In this document: positions 52,468-61,975 of the stretch, piece by piece
Layout of the letters: each line of letters opens with the position of its first letter
How positions within the stretch are numbered: the stretch's first letter is position 1
Assembly: GCA_035516175.1 (NCBI GenBank)
Contig: DATJAO010000048.1
Coordinates: 1 to 63,687, forward strand
Reading direction: 5' to 3'
Origin: DASPSR01 sp035516175
GTDB lineage: Bacteria; Nitrospirota; UBA9217
DNA length: 63,687 nt
Made by a program: the position numbers and the translations under genes
Notes under the pieces: generated by a model
What the model was told of the DNA's origin: nothing
The model's input: only the letters and a program-made list of their open reading frames with translations
The model's database searches: none

Positions 52468-53853
52468 ATGTTGCTTGTGAAAGTTAAACTGACCATCGAA
52501 AGATTCGGCATGCTGAAGCCGGGAGAGAGGGTCCTTGTCGCTGTTTCGGGCGGCCCTGATTCGGTCTGCCTTCTTTCCGCGCTCCGTGCTCTTTCGGCAG
52601 AGCTCGGTGTAAGCCTCCATATTGCGCACCTCGACCACATGTTCCGAGGCAGGGAGTCGGCGGATGAGTCCCTGTTCGTAGCGCGCCTCGCGGAAAAGCT
52701 GGGTACTCCCGTGACCATCGAACAGCTTGACGTGCCTTCCTTCTGCCGAGAACGCGGGATGTCTTCCCAAGCCGGGGCACGTGAGGTGAGATACGGTTTC
52801 TTGCATCGGGTCGCGGAAACGATCGGCGCTTCCCGCATCGCCACGGGCCATACTGCTGATGACCAGGCAGAGACCTTTCTTATGAGGCTTCTACGAGGCG
52901 CAGGGGTCGCTGGCCTTTCGGCAATCCCGCCGGTGCGGGATAACATCATCCGCCCCTTGATCGAGGTTACGAGGAAGGATGTGCTGGAGTATCTTCAATC
53001 GAACGGGCTCGAGTATGTGTCCGACCTGTCGAACATAAAACCGGTGTACACAAGGAACCGGATTCGGATGGAGGTTTTGCCTGTTCTCAAACGGTTTAAT
53101 CCCCGGCTCGTGGAAACGCTCGCATCTACGGCGGCCCTGCTCAGAGACGAAGATGAAGCCGCAGAGGCTTGTTTATCAACGATGGCTGCCGGGGTGATCG
53201 TGCAGGAAGAGAACCATGTTGCTCTAAACAGAGAGGAATTTAATGCCCTGCCGCAGGCATACAAGCGCAGGATGATTAGAAAGGCTGTGACTCTGGCAGT
53301 CGCTGACTCAGGAGGGCTGTCTTCGGTCCAGGTGGGCGAGGTGATCGCTTTCATGGCTGCGGCCCAGACAGGCAGGGCCATGCGCATGCCGTACGGCCTT
53401 ATAATAGAGCGCGAGTATGAGAAATTTGTCATACGCTTCGGATCGGCCGTTGAAGGATTTTCACATACGCTTAAGATCCCCGGCGTCACCTTGATTCCCG
53501 AACTCGGTATGGAGGTTGAGGCAGGGGTTTTCGATTACATCCCGGTTGAGACGAACGTCAAAAATTACCGCTGGCAGGCTCTGTTCGATTATGATAAAAT
53601 AGGGCCGTTGTTAATGATAAGAAACAGGCGATCAGGGGACTGGTTCTGTCCCGCTGGTATGGGAGGGAAGAGCAAGAAGCTTCAGGACTACTTCGTGGAC
53701 GCGAAGATCCCGAGACAGGAGAGAGATTCTGTCCCTATCCTCCTTTCGGGAAATGACGTCCTCTGGGTCGTGGGGCGCCGGACGGACAACCGGTTCCTGC
53801 CGGGGAAGGGGACGAAGAGAGTGCTGGTGGTTCAAGTGCGACGTGAAGAATGA
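52468..53853 (+). CDS. tilS: tRNA(Ile)-lysidine synthase
   Basis: A 461-residue ATP-pyrophosphatase-family enzyme that converts C34 of tRNA(Ile)-CAU to lysidine, so that it reads AUA. The P-loop SGGPDS lies at 27-32 and HLDHMFRGRESADE near 53-66 carries the catalytic histidine region; the C-terminal domain (about 370-460) carries the TilS substrate-binding part (IRNRRSGDWFCPAGMGGKSKKLQDYFVDAKIPRQERD). The frame is open back into the tRNA at 52399, which cannot be coding, so ATG 52468 is chosen. It sits right behind a CAT-anticodon tRNA. Confidence 0.95.
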   Translation: MLLVKVKLTIERFGMLKPGERVLVAVSGGPDSVCLLSALRALSAELGVSLHIAHLDHMFRGRESADESLFVARLAEKLGTPVTIEQLDVPSFCRERGMSSQAGAREVRYGFLHRVAETIGASRIATGHTADDQAETFLMRLLRGAGVAGLSAIPPVRDNIIRPLIEVTRKDVLEYLQSNGLEYVSDLSNIKPVYTRNRIRMEVLPVLKRFNPRLVETLASTAALLRDEDEAAEACLSTMAAGVIVQEENHVALNREEFNALPQAYKRRMIRKAVTLAVADSGGLSSVQVGEVIAFMAAAQTGRAMRMPYGLIIEREYEKFVIRFGSAVEGFSHTLKIPGVTLIPELGMEVEAGVFDYIPVETNVKNYRWQALFDYDKIGPLLMIRNRRSGDWFCPAGMGGKSKKLQDYFVDAKIPRQERDSVPILLSGNDVLWVVGRRTDNRFLPGKGTKRVLVVQVRREE

Positions 53854-54018
53854 TTGGGGGGCACGGGACAGTGAGAGAATGAGGCGGCCACTTGAGGGTC
53901 TGAGGCAACGGTCAAGGTTATCTGAAGTAATGATGCATTAACCCTTGTCTCTAACAACCTTCACCTCACGAAGATAATCCAACCCGTGCCCCAATTTATT
54001 TCCCATGGAGGATGTTCA

Positions 54019-54552
54019 ATGGTAGGTATTGATTTCGGGAAGCCGCTCTTTACCCGGGAGGAGATTCAGCGGAAGATCCAAGAACTCGGCACCAGGATAT
54101 CATCGGATTACGCGGAGAAGGACCTGCTAGTCGTCGGAGTACTCAAGGGAGCTATCTTTTTCATGTCCGACCTTCTCAGGGCGCTTAAAATCTCCGTTCG
54201 TATGAATTTTATTCACTGCACCAGCTCCAAAGGAAGTCATCCCGTACAGATCATCGCTGACATAAAGGAAGACATCAGAGGTAAAGACGTTCTGCTCGTT
54301 GAGGACATCATGGACTCGGGAGTGACCATCGATTACTTGAAGAAAATGCTCCTTGAACGAGGCCCCGCTTCGCTCAAGGTCTGTGTACTGCTGGACAAGA
54401 CTGAACGGCGGAAGGTCCAGATCGAGGCGGACTACGCAGGGTTCCGTATCCCGAACAAGTACGTCGTCGGCTATGGCCTGGACTACAAGGACCGCTACCG
54501 GAACTTGCCATACATCGCCGTGCTGCCTTTAGAAGAGCGTCAGGCCCCGTAA
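54019..54552 (+). CDS. hpt: Hypoxanthine phosphoribosyltransferase
   Basis: A 177-residue purine salvage enzyme that makes IMP or GMP from hypoxanthine or guanine and PRPP. Behind GGAGG, ATG 54019 gives MVGIDFGKPLFTREEIQ; an earlier in-frame start (53986) has no ribosome-binding site. The PRPP-binding motif is VLLVEDIMDSGVTI near 97-110, and DYAGFRIPNKYVVGYGLDYKDRYRNLPYIAVL is the diagnostic C-terminal region. The tilS-hpt-ftsH order is widely conserved. Confidence 0.95.
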   Translation: MVGIDFGKPLFTREEIQRKIQELGTRISSDYAEKDLLVVGVLKGAIFFMSDLLRALKISVRMNFIHCTSSKGSHPVQIIADIKEDIRGKDVLLVEDIMDSGVTIDYLKKMLLERGPASLKVCVLLDKTERRKVQIEADYAGFRIPNKYVVGYGLDYKDRYRNLPYIAVLPLEERQAP

Positions 54553-54775
54553 TAGCGATAATTTAAGTCTCGTGACGGCATTACAGGATATCCGCACGTT
54601 CTTCTGGTGGTTAACGGTAACAAACAAGTCACTTCATATTCGGCTGTTTCGGGGCAGGCGTGATCGCGTCTCTCGTGCAGCCAGGATAAAACTATTGTTT
54701 CTCTGCGTATAATGTGTTATTATTAAAAAATATTTGACAGGCAAAGGCCTGACAGTATTCAGGAGGTTTCATTCA

Positions 54776-56572
54776 GTGAGTGCATTCTATAAAAATCTGG
54801 CACTGATTCTTTTATTCGTCGTAGTATCGGTGCTTATCTTCAATCTTTTCAATCCGGTCAATCCTTCAGCAGTGCAGATCCCCTTCAGCGACGTCATGGA
54901 CAAGATCCAGAACGGCGAAGTGAACGACGTCACGATCAAGGGGAACGAGATGTTCGGCAATTATAAAACGGGGAAGTCCTTCAAGACCAACCTGCCTGAG
55001 TACCCCGACCTTGTCAAGGACCTCCGGGCGAGGGGCGTAAAGATCAACGCGGAGCCCGTGAAGGAATCAGCGTGGTATAACTTCCTCGTGGTCTGGGCGC
55101 CGCTCATCTTGATGGCTGTTTGGTTCATGTTCATTATGCGCAATATGCAGATGGGCGGGAACAAGGCCATGTCCTTCGGTAAGAGCAAGGCCAAACTGCT
55201 GAACGAGAGCACCAAGAAGGTGACCTTCAACGAGGTGGCCGGCATGGATGAGGCCAAGGTGGAGGTCCAGGAAATCATCGAGATCCTCAAAGACCCGCAG
55301 AAATTCCAGAAGCTCGGCGGCAAGATACCGAAGGGCGTACTCCTGGTCGGCCCTCCGGGCACGGGAAAGACGCTCCTCGCGCGCGCCATCGCAGGCGAGG
55401 CGGGCGTGCCGTTTCTTTCAATCAGCGGCTCTGATTTCGTCGAGATGTTCGTTGGCGTGGGCGCCTCGCGAGTCCGCGACCTCTTCGAGCAGGGCAAAAA
55501 GAATGCGCCCTGTATCATCTTCATCGACGAGATCGACGCCGTAGGCAGGCATCGCGGCGCGGGCCTGGGAGGCGGCCATGACGAGCGCGAGCAGACCCTG
55601 AACCAGCTCCTCGTCGAAATGGACGGGTTCGAGAGCAACGAGGGTGTGATCCTCGTCGCCGCGACTAACCGGCCAGACGTGCTCGACCCAGCGCTCCTGA
55701 GACCGGGCAGGTTCGACCGGCAGGTGGTGATCCCGCGTCCTGACCTGAACGGCAGAGTCGGCGTGCTCAAGGTGCATACGCAGAAGATCAAGCTTGCGCC
55801 GAACGTGGACCTGGAAGCCATCGCGCGCGGCACGCCGGGACTCTCGGGAGCGGAACTGGCAAACCTCGTGAACGAAGCCGCGCTCCTCGCCGGCAGAATG
55901 GGGAAAACACAGGTCGAGAACGATGACTTTGACCGCGCGAAAGACAAAATCCTCATGGGCCTTGAACGGAAGTCCATGATCATCAGCGACGATGAAAAGA
56001 AGAATACGGCCTATCACGAGGCCGGGCATACCATGGTAGCGAGGCTCATTCCCGGCACCGACCCTGTGCACAAGGTGTCGATCATCCCGCGCGGCATGGC
56101 GCTCGGCGTCACGCTCCAGCTCCCTACTGCTGATCGCTATTCTTATGACCGTGAGCATTTGCTGAACAACATCGCGATCCTGCTCGGTGGCAGGGCGGCC
56201 GAGGAGATCGCGCTCAAGCATATGACCACGGGCGCCGGCAACGACCTTGAACGCGCCACGGCCCTCGCGCGAAAGATGGTGTGCGAGTGGGGCATGAGCG
56301 ATGCGATGGGACCGCTCTCCTACGGCAAGAAGGAGGAGCAGATCTTCCTCGGCCGCGAGATCGCCCAGCACCGCGACTACAGTGAGCATACAGCCGTCGA
56401 GATCGACAATGAAGTAAAACGCATCGTGATGGATAATTACCACCGCGCCAAAACGCTCATTCAGGAGCGTGAGGATGTGCTGCACGGCCTTGCCAGGGCC
56501 CTGCTCGAAAAAGAGACCCTCGACGCCGCTGACATTGACGCCATCGTCAACGGTCAGCCTACAGCGGCGTAA
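54776..56572 (+). CDS. ftsH: ATP-dependent zinc metalloprotease FtsH
   Basis: A 598-residue membrane-bound AAA+ protease. The start is GTG 54776, 9 bases after AGGAGG (54761-54766); an in-frame ATG at 54734 lies before the ribosome-binding site and is unlikely. Two transmembrane helices (about 5-25 and 101-122) flank a periplasmic domain; Walker A is GPPGTGKT at 192-199, Walker B IIFIDEID near 247-254, the SRH segment has RPGRFDRQ, and the zinc site is HEAGH at 414-418. It degrades membrane and regulatory proteins. A TATAAT at 54708-54713 may mark its promoter. Confidence 0.98.
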   Translation: MSAFYKNLALILLFVVVSVLIFNLFNPVNPSAVQIPFSDVMDKIQNGEVNDVTIKGNEMFGNYKTGKSFKTNLPEYPDLVKDLRARGVKINAEPVKESAWYNFLVVWAPLILMAVWFMFIMRNMQMGGNKAMSFGKSKAKLLNESTKKVTFNEVAGMDEAKVEVQEIIEILKDPQKFQKLGGKIPKGVLLVGPPGTGKTLLARAIAGEAGVPFLSISGSDFVEMFVGVGASRVRDLFEQGKKNAPCIIFIDEIDAVGRHRGAGLGGGHDEREQTLNQLLVEMDGFESNEGVILVAATNRPDVLDPALLRPGRFDRQVVIPRPDLNGRVGVLKVHTQKIKLAPNVDLEAIARGTPGLSGAELANLVNEAALLAGRMGKTQVENDDFDRAKDKILMGLERKSMIISDDEKKNTAYHEAGHTMVARLIPGTDPVHKVSIIPRGMALGVTLQLPTADRYSYDREHLLNNIAILLGGRAAEEIALKHMTTGAGNDLERATALARKMVCEWGMSDAMGPLSYGKKEEQIFLGREIAQHRDYSEHTAVEIDNEVKRIVMDNYHRAKTLIQEREDVLHGLARALLEKETLDAADIDAIVNGQPTAA

Positions 56573-56581
56573 GGAGGGAGT

Positions 56582-57757
56582 ATGGAGCCTCTCATCCGGA
56601 TCTCCGGCCGTGGGGCGCTCATCATGACCCTTAACGGCCTGACATCCGGGCAGGTGGCTGTCCTGCAAGAACTCATACGATCATCTGACAGCGGGGCGGA
56701 CCTTGATTCCACCCCGCCTTCTGTCTTAAAGAAGCACAGAACGTCCTCTCGTAACACCTCTCTCGAGCTGGCCCTTACCGGCACTTTCGATCAACTAAAG
56801 CATGTTATTCGCTCATTTCCGACGTACTGCATACCTGAAAATCTGGCCAAAAAAATCGACTCTCTGCTTGACAACTATATGCGCTCAGATTATAAGATTA
56901 ACTGCAGGGGAAATATCCTCGACCTCGGCAGTCGCACGCACATCATGGGCATCTTGAACATGACGCCAGATTCTTTTTCCGATGGCGGCCTGTATAACAA
57001 CGCGGCGAAGGCTTTTGTACGCGCACGCGATATGGCCGCAGCAGGCGCGGACATCATTGATATCGGTGGAGAGTCTACCCGTCCCGGAGCGGAGCCTTTG
57101 TCTGAAGAAGAAGAGCTCCGCAGGATCATCCCGGTCATCGAACACCTCGCGGCCGAGCTCGCTGTGCCCATATCGGTCGACACGTATAAGGCGACTGTAG
57201 CGAAAAAAGCGCTCGACGCGGGCGCCTCGATCGTGAACGACATCAGCGGACTCCGCTTCTCGCCGGACATGGCGAAGGTAGTGGCAGAGTACGGCGCAGC
57301 TGTGGTCATCATGCATATCAAGGGCACACCGCGCGACATGCAGCTGAATCCGGTCTATGACGACGTGGTTGTCGATGTCACGTCCTATCTCGAAGAAGGG
57401 ATCGCGATTGCCGTCAAGGCGGGTGTGGACCGAGAGAAGATCCTTATCGATCCCGGGATTGGGTTCGGCAAGACGCTCGAGCACAACCTCACGCTCCTGA
57501 GTAGGCTCGACGAACTCCGCAGCCTTGGCAGGCCGATCGTTCTCGGTACGTCGAGGAAAAAATTCATCGGTACTATCCTTGGTATACCAGTGCCTGGACA
57601 GCGCGTTGACGGCACGGCTCCAACGCTGGCACTCGGGATCGAACGCGGCGCACGCGTAGTACGGGTCCATGATGTGGGGCGCATGGCACAGGTCGTGCGG
57701 ATGACGGATGCAGTGTTAAAAGGCAATTCGAATCTCGACAAACGAAATCCTGAATAA
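56582..57757 (+). CDS. folP: Dihydropteroate synthase
   Basis: A 391-residue folate-pathway enzyme joining p-aminobenzoate to 7,8-dihydropterin pyrophosphate. AGGAGGGAG lies just before the ATG. The pterin-binding domain starts near 115 and has GILNMTPDSFSDGG, DIIDIGGESTRPGA, ISVDTYKATVAKKALDAGA, NDISGL and LIDPGIGFGKT. The first 110 residues are an extra N-terminal region found in deltaproteobacterial and Nitrospirota enzymes and absent from E. coli FolP (282 residues). It is 10 bases behind ftsH, so probably in one transcript. Confidence 0.95.
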   Translation: MEPLIRISGRGALIMTLNGLTSGQVAVLQELIRSSDSGADLDSTPPSVLKKHRTSSRNTSLELALTGTFDQLKHVIRSFPTYCIPENLAKKIDSLLDNYMRSDYKINCRGNILDLGSRTHIMGILNMTPDSFSDGGLYNNAAKAFVRARDMAAAGADIIDIGGESTRPGAEPLSEEEELRRIIPVIEHLAAELAVPISVDTYKATVAKKALDAGASIVNDISGLRFSPDMAKVVAEYGAAVVIMHIKGTPRDMQLNPVYDDVVVDVTSYLEEGIAIAVKAGVDREKILIDPGIGFGKTLEHNLTLLSRLDELRSLGRPIVLGTSRKKFIGTILGIPVPGQRVDGTAPTLALGIERGARVVRVHDVGRMAQVVRMTDAVLKGNSNLDKRNPE

Positions 57758-57844
57758 AAAGGGGTTCCAGCATCTTGATTTGGTTTGGCTTTTTCAAAGT
57801 ACTGTGTATTGAAAATTTCGATATTAGGATTTCGGGTTTTCCCT

Positions 57845-58639
57845 ATGCTGAACAACTTCACCGAAATAAGAGAGGCGCTCGCGCACTACCGCTGGTTTCA
57901 AGACACGGTTGACATTGCGCTCGTCTATTACATCATCTATCGCCTCCTCCTTATCATCAAGGGTACGCGCGCGTTCCAGATGCTGGTGGGTCTCGGTCTC
58001 ATCGTGCTCGTGCTTATTGCATCTCGGGCGCTCGAATTCTATACCCTTGATTGGCTGATCCACAGTTTCTGGTCTCAGATCGTACTCGCCCTTGTGGTCC
58101 TCTTTCAACCCGAGATCCGACGGGCGCTGGCGCAGGTCGGTGAACGTCGTCTGTTCAAGTCGTTGTCATCGGTCGAAGAATCCAAGTTCATCGAAGAAGC
58201 GGTCAAGGCCGCAGTTTCCATGGCCAACAAGAGGATTGGCGCACTCATCGTACTTGAGCGCGATACGGATCTTTCGACAATCGTGGAGATGGGAACGGAG
58301 CTCGACGCCAAGGTCACGAAGGAAATACTCGTGAGCATCTTTCTCCCGTATTCACCGATCCACGATGGGGCCGCGATAATCCGAAGCGGGAGGATCATCG
58401 CAGCAGGTTGCTTTTTACCATTGACCCTGTCGTCAAACCTCTCGAAATCTCTCGGTACCCGTCACCGCGCTGCGGTGGGCCTGACCGAGGAGAGTGATGC
58501 CGTCGTGGTGGTGGTATCCGAAGAGACAGGTGAGATATCGGTGGTGACGGGGGGGGCAATCGCGCACAACGCGGATGCGCCGGCTCTCCGGAAGACGCTC
58601 TCGGACATATTCGTGAGGAAGAAGGACAGGAAGACATAA
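57845..58639 (+). CDS. cdaA: Diadenylate cyclase CdaA (DisA_N domain membrane protein)
   Basis: A 264-residue enzyme that makes the second messenger cyclic di-AMP from two ATP. Three N-terminal helices (about 22-42, 44-60 and 68-88) precede the DAC domain, with the catalytic DGA motif at 174-176 (SPIHDGAAII) and GTRHRAA at 204-210. ATG 57845 gives the usual MLNNFTEIREAL opening, with no strong ribosome-binding site; an alternative frame start at 57785 adds unrelated residues. The adjacent cdaR and glmM form the standard module linking c-di-AMP to cell-wall precursor supply and osmotic control. Confidence 0.95.
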   Translation: MLNNFTEIREALAHYRWFQDTVDIALVYYIIYRLLLIIKGTRAFQMLVGLGLIVLVLIASRALEFYTLDWLIHSFWSQIVLALVVLFQPEIRRALAQVGERRLFKSLSSVEESKFIEEAVKAAVSMANKRIGALIVLERDTDLSTIVEMGTELDAKVTKEILVSIFLPYSPIHDGAAIIRSGRIIAAGCFLPLTLSSNLSKSLGTRHRAAVGLTEESDAVVVVVSEETGEISVVTGGAIAHNADAPALRKTLSDIFVRKKDRKT

Positions 58640-59296
58640 ATGGATTATCGCAAGCTGCTGTTCGACAACTGGGGCATTAAGCTGGTATCGCTCGGGCTTT
58701 CGCTCACACTCTGGTTCTATGTCACCTCAAAAGGCAAGACGGAAATGACGCTCACTGTGCCTCTTGAACTTCGGAATGTCCCCCAAGGCATGACGGTAGT
58801 GGGTGATGTGGCCGGAAGCCTTGAAGTGCGCGTGCAGGGACAGGAGCGGGTGCTTAGGGACATTTCGATCGGAAAAAAGGTAACGGGTATCCTCGATCTG
58901 TCGATGACCAAGGTCGGCGAGAACACCGTTAGCATCTCTCCTGACGACATCAGACGTCCTGAGGGGGTCACGGTAACGTATATGTCTCTGTCGGAGATCA
59001 AGGTAAAACTTGAACCGCTCGTACGAAAGGTCCTCAGGCTACAACCTGTCCTGCACGGCTCTCCCGCCGCGGGCTACCGCCTGGCAGGAATTACAGTGAC
59101 ACCGCCGAAGATCACGGTCGAGGGGCCGGCGAGCATGATGTCTTCCCTGGTCATACTCCAGACCATGCCCATCGATGTACAGGGCACTCATGAGAGCTTG
59201 ACAGTTGAACCCAAGATCGATTACCAGGGGCAATCGGTAAAGATACTCGACAAGAGCATCGTCGTGCGGGTGAACGTTGAAAGGGTAAGCAAATGA
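58640..59296 (+). CDS. cdaR: CdaR/YbbR-domain protein, regulator of CdaA
   Basis: A 218-residue protein with one N-terminal helix (about 8-30) followed by two YbbR-like repeats outside the membrane (about 40-120 and 125-215; for example TLTVPLELRNVPQGMTVVGDVAGSLEVRVQG and GSPAAGYRLAGITVTPPKITVEGPASMM). YbbR/CdaR proteins bind and modulate CdaA. Its ATG directly follows the cdaA stop and its end overlaps glmM (ATGA), so the three genes are coupled. It has fewer repeats than Firmicute CdaR, which has four. Confidence 0.93.
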   Translation: MDYRKLLFDNWGIKLVSLGLSLTLWFYVTSKGKTEMTLTVPLELRNVPQGMTVVGDVAGSLEVRVQGQERVLRDISIGKKVTGILDLSMTKVGENTVSISPDDIRRPEGVTVTYMSLSEIKVKLEPLVRKVLRLQPVLHGSPAAGYRLAGITVTPPKITVEGPASMMSSLVILQTMPIDVQGTHESLTVEPKIDYQGQSVKILDKSIVVRVNVERVSK

Positions 59297-60642
59297 GAAA
59301 ACTGTTTGGGACGGATGGCGTACGAGGGGTGGCGAACCAGGACCCCATGACCTCAGAAATGGCGCTGCGCATCGGGCGGGCCGCAGCGCATGTATTCCGC
59401 GATTCTTCCCGCCGTCATAGGGTTGTGATCGGCAAGGACACAAGGCTCTCGGGGTACATGATAGAAAGCGCACTCACGTCGGGGCTCTGCTCCATGGGGG
59501 TGGACGTCCTCCTCGTAGGCCCAGTGCCCACGCCGGGTATTGCATTTCTTACGAGGAGCCTCAGGGCCGATGCGGGCGTCGTGATTTCGGCGTCGCACAA
59601 TCCCTATGAGGACAACGGCATCAAGTTTTTCGGGCGCGACGGGTTTAAGCTTCCGGACGAGGTCGAAAAGAAAATGGAAGACCTGATTTTCTCAGGCGCG
59701 ATCGATGCCATCCGCCCCACGGCTGCGGAGATTGGAAAAGCTTTCAGGATCGATGACGCGATCGGCCGTTACAACGAGTTCGTAAAATCGTCCATCCCGC
59801 GAGGTATGGACCTTTCCGGTCTGCGCATCGTGGTGGATTCGGCAAATGGCGCCGCCTACAAAATCGGTCCGCGCATTCTCATCGAGCTGGGCGCGGACGT
59901 CATCTCGCTTTATGACCAGCCGAACGGGATGAACATCAACCAGGGTTGCGGATCGCTTTACCCCGAGGTCGTCTCCCGGGCAGTGATGGCGAATAGTGCG
60001 CAGATCGGCATCGCCTTTGATGGGGACGCGGACCGCATCATGCTGTGCGACGAAAAGGGGGCAGTTGTTGATGGTGACGCGGTCATGGCTGTCTGCGCTC
60101 TCCAGATGATGAAAGAGGGAAGGCTCAGACAGAAAACGCTCGTTGCCACAGTCATGAGCAATCTCGGCCTCGAGATCGCCTTGCAGAAGGCCGGGGGCAA
60201 GCTTGTCCGGGCTTCGGTAGGAGACCGCTACGTCATGGAGAAAATGCTCGAAGGGGGTTACAACCTGGGTGGCGAGCAATCAGGCCATGTCATTTTTCTC
60301 GACCACAACACAACCGGAGACGGGCTCATCTCGGCGCTCCAGGTCCTCGCGATCATGAAGCAAACCGGCAAACCGCTCTCGGAGCTGGCCGCCTGTATGA
60401 CAACCTATCCCCAGACGCTTGTGAACGTGAAAGTGAAGGAGCGGCGCGATCTGATGTCGATCCCGGAGATCGCCCAACGAATGGTTGAGGTGGAGAAAAA
60501 ACTCGGCGGTAGGGGGCGGCTCCTCGTTCGCTATTCCGGCACAGAACCGAAGGTTCGCGTCATGATCGAAGGAGAAGATGAGAGGGGGATTAAGACGCTT
60601 GCCGAGGATCTTGCCGGGATCATCAAGGAGAAGCTCGGGTAA
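59293..60642 (+). CDS. glmM: Phosphoglucosamine mutase
   Basis: A 449-residue alpha-phosphohexomutase converting glucosamine 6-phosphate to glucosamine 1-phosphate for peptidoglycan and lipopolysaccharide precursors. The catalytic serine is S101 in VISASHNPYEDNGIKFF; the metal loop is FDGDADRIM near 240; the sugar loop is GGEQSGHVIF; the phosphate site is RYSGTEPKVRVMIEG near the end. ATG overlaps the cdaR stop (ATGA). Known CdaA-GlmM interaction gives a rationale for this order. Confidence 0.97.
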   Translation: MRKLFGTDGVRGVANQDPMTSEMALRIGRAAAHVFRDSSRRHRVVIGKDTRLSGYMIESALTSGLCSMGVDVLLVGPVPTPGIAFLTRSLRADAGVVISASHNPYEDNGIKFFGRDGFKLPDEVEKKMEDLIFSGAIDAIRPTAAEIGKAFRIDDAIGRYNEFVKSSIPRGMDLSGLRIVVDSANGAAYKIGPRILIELGADVISLYDQPNGMNINQGCGSLYPEVVSRAVMANSAQIGIAFDGDADRIMLCDEKGAVVDGDAVMAVCALQMMKEGRLRQKTLVATVMSNLGLEIALQKAGGKLVRASVGDRYVMEKMLEGGYNLGGEQSGHVIFLDHNTTGDGLISALQVLAIMKQTGKPLSELAACMTTYPQTLVNVKVKERRDLMSIPEIAQRMVEVEKKLGGRGRLLVRYSGTEPKVRVMIEGEDERGIKTLAEDLAGIIKEKLG

Positions 60643-60887
60643 TACTTTATCGCGGACACCCGATGCACCATACAGAGTAACGAAGCAGAATGCATGAGCT
60701 GCGTTTCTTTCGCATTCTTCAGCAAATGGCCCCATGGAGTTTCAGATCATCCACGCTCCACGCTCTCCATGCAGGAACCTATTATTTCCTTTTTCCCCGC
60801 ATACATTGATGGCCTTCTGTTCGGACAGGAGTTTTTCCAGTGAGCGCGTGTCATGGGGAGAAGGAGAGCGGCAGAACTAGATCAGAC

Positions 60888-61796
60888 TCAGGGCAACGGC
60901 GTTTTGATCGGATACACCTTGAGGAAGTTCAGGAACTCCTTGGCCGTATGGGTGCAGTAATTCCGCTTGGGCGAGATGATGCTGAAGTTCCGGTGGAATT
61001 TCACGTCTTTGAACGTCGTGGCTTTGAGCACGCCGTGCTTGATCGCCTGACGCGCGGCCCAGGCTGACACAATGGATACGCCTACCCCCTCTTCTACGGC
61101 GCTCTTGATGGACTCGGTACTACCGAGTACGAGCGTAATCCTGAGACTGTCGAGTTTGATCCCGTGTTCCTCAAGATGCTTCAGGATGATCTGGCGGGTG
61201 CCGGAGCCCTCTTCTCGCAGGACAAGTGGTTCTTTGGTCAAGTCCATGCCCGGGATGTTGCGACGCTCAGCCCAGGGGTGGGCGGGGGACATGATAATCA
61301 CGAGCTCGTCCGAGAGGAAGGTGTCGACGGTAAAACGCTGTTTGCTCACGTCGCCCTCCACGAGCGCGATGTCGATCTCGCCTGCGTTTAGCTTTTCAGT
61401 GATGGTCTTGGTGTTTCCGACGACGAGTGAAATGTTTACCTGCGGAACTTTTTTCTTGAATGCCGAAATGATCGAAGGGAGAAGGTAGTTGCCGATGGTC
61501 GAACTGGCGCCGATGGAGAGGGAGCCCTTGATAGCCCCGGTTATCTCGCTGATGTTCTTCTGCGCCTCGGCATAGAGCGCGAGGATCTCCTTCGCTCGCC
61601 TGTAGAGGATCTCGCCCGCCGGGGTCAGGTTGATGGTATTCCCGGACCGGTCGAACAGGCGCGTCTCGTAAAGCTCCTCCATAGCCTGCACCTGAAGGCT
61701 CACAGCAGGTTGAGTAAGGTGGATGAGTTCAGAGGCCTTGGAAAAGCTTTTTGTTTCCGCAACGGCGCAGAAAACTCTCAGTTTATGATCTTCCAT
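60888..61796 (-). CDS. LysR-family transcriptional regulator
   Basis: A 302-residue regulator. The winged helix-turn-helix (about 4-63) has FCAVAETKSFSKASELIHLTQPAVSLQVQAMEE, and the effector-binding domain (about 90-295) is of the CysB/CbbR-like type with SLSIGASSTIGNYLLPSII and LVLREEGSGTRQIILKHLEE. Members with this profile in anaerobes control sulfur, selenium or carbon metabolism, but no obvious target gene is adjacent. It has a consensus promoter overlapping a palindrome, suggesting self-regulation. 245 bases of non-coding sequence separate it from glmM. Confidence 0.93.
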   Translation of the reverse strand: MEDHKLRVFCAVAETKSFSKASELIHLTQPAVSLQVQAMEELYETRLFDRSGNTINLTPAGEILYRRAKEILALYAEAQKNISEITGAIKGSLSIGASSTIGNYLLPSIISAFKKKVPQVNISLVVGNTKTITEKLNAGEIDIALVEGDVSKQRFTVDTFLSDELVIIMSPAHPWAERRNIPGMDLTKEPLVLREEGSGTRQIILKHLEEHGIKLDSLRITLVLGSTESIKSAVEEGVGVSIVSAWAARQAIKHGVLKATTFKDVKFHRNFSIISPKRNYCTHTAKEFLNFLKVYPIKTPLP

Positions 61797-61868
61797 AAAT
61801 GATTAGACGTTACTTATGGCATGTGCTGGGAATGTTGCGAACTCTTGAATGTCTATTACATTATAACA

Positions 61869-61897
61869 TTTATAAATCAATCTATAAGTATTGTCAA
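61869..61897 (-). promoter_or_regulatory. Promoter of the LysR gene with overlapping palindrome
   Basis: On the reverse strand, TTGACA (61892-61897), a 17-base spacer and TATAAA (61869-61874) give a near-consensus sigma-70-type promoter about 70 bases before the start codon. The spacer and -10 contain the dyad TTATAGAT-TG-ATTTATAA, a plausible T-N11-A type LysR binding site, so the regulator probably represses its own gene. Confidence 0.7.
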
Positions 61898-61975
61898 GAG
61901 CTTTATCCACTGTGAGGGCCACTGAGAGGTGCTCCAAACCACGAAAAATGCAGTAGAGAGTGATAAGAGAAGAAT

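Noticed and set aside
55418..56668. Reverse-strand frame of 416 codons opposite ftsH
   Set aside because: Shadow of strongly conserved FtsH codons.
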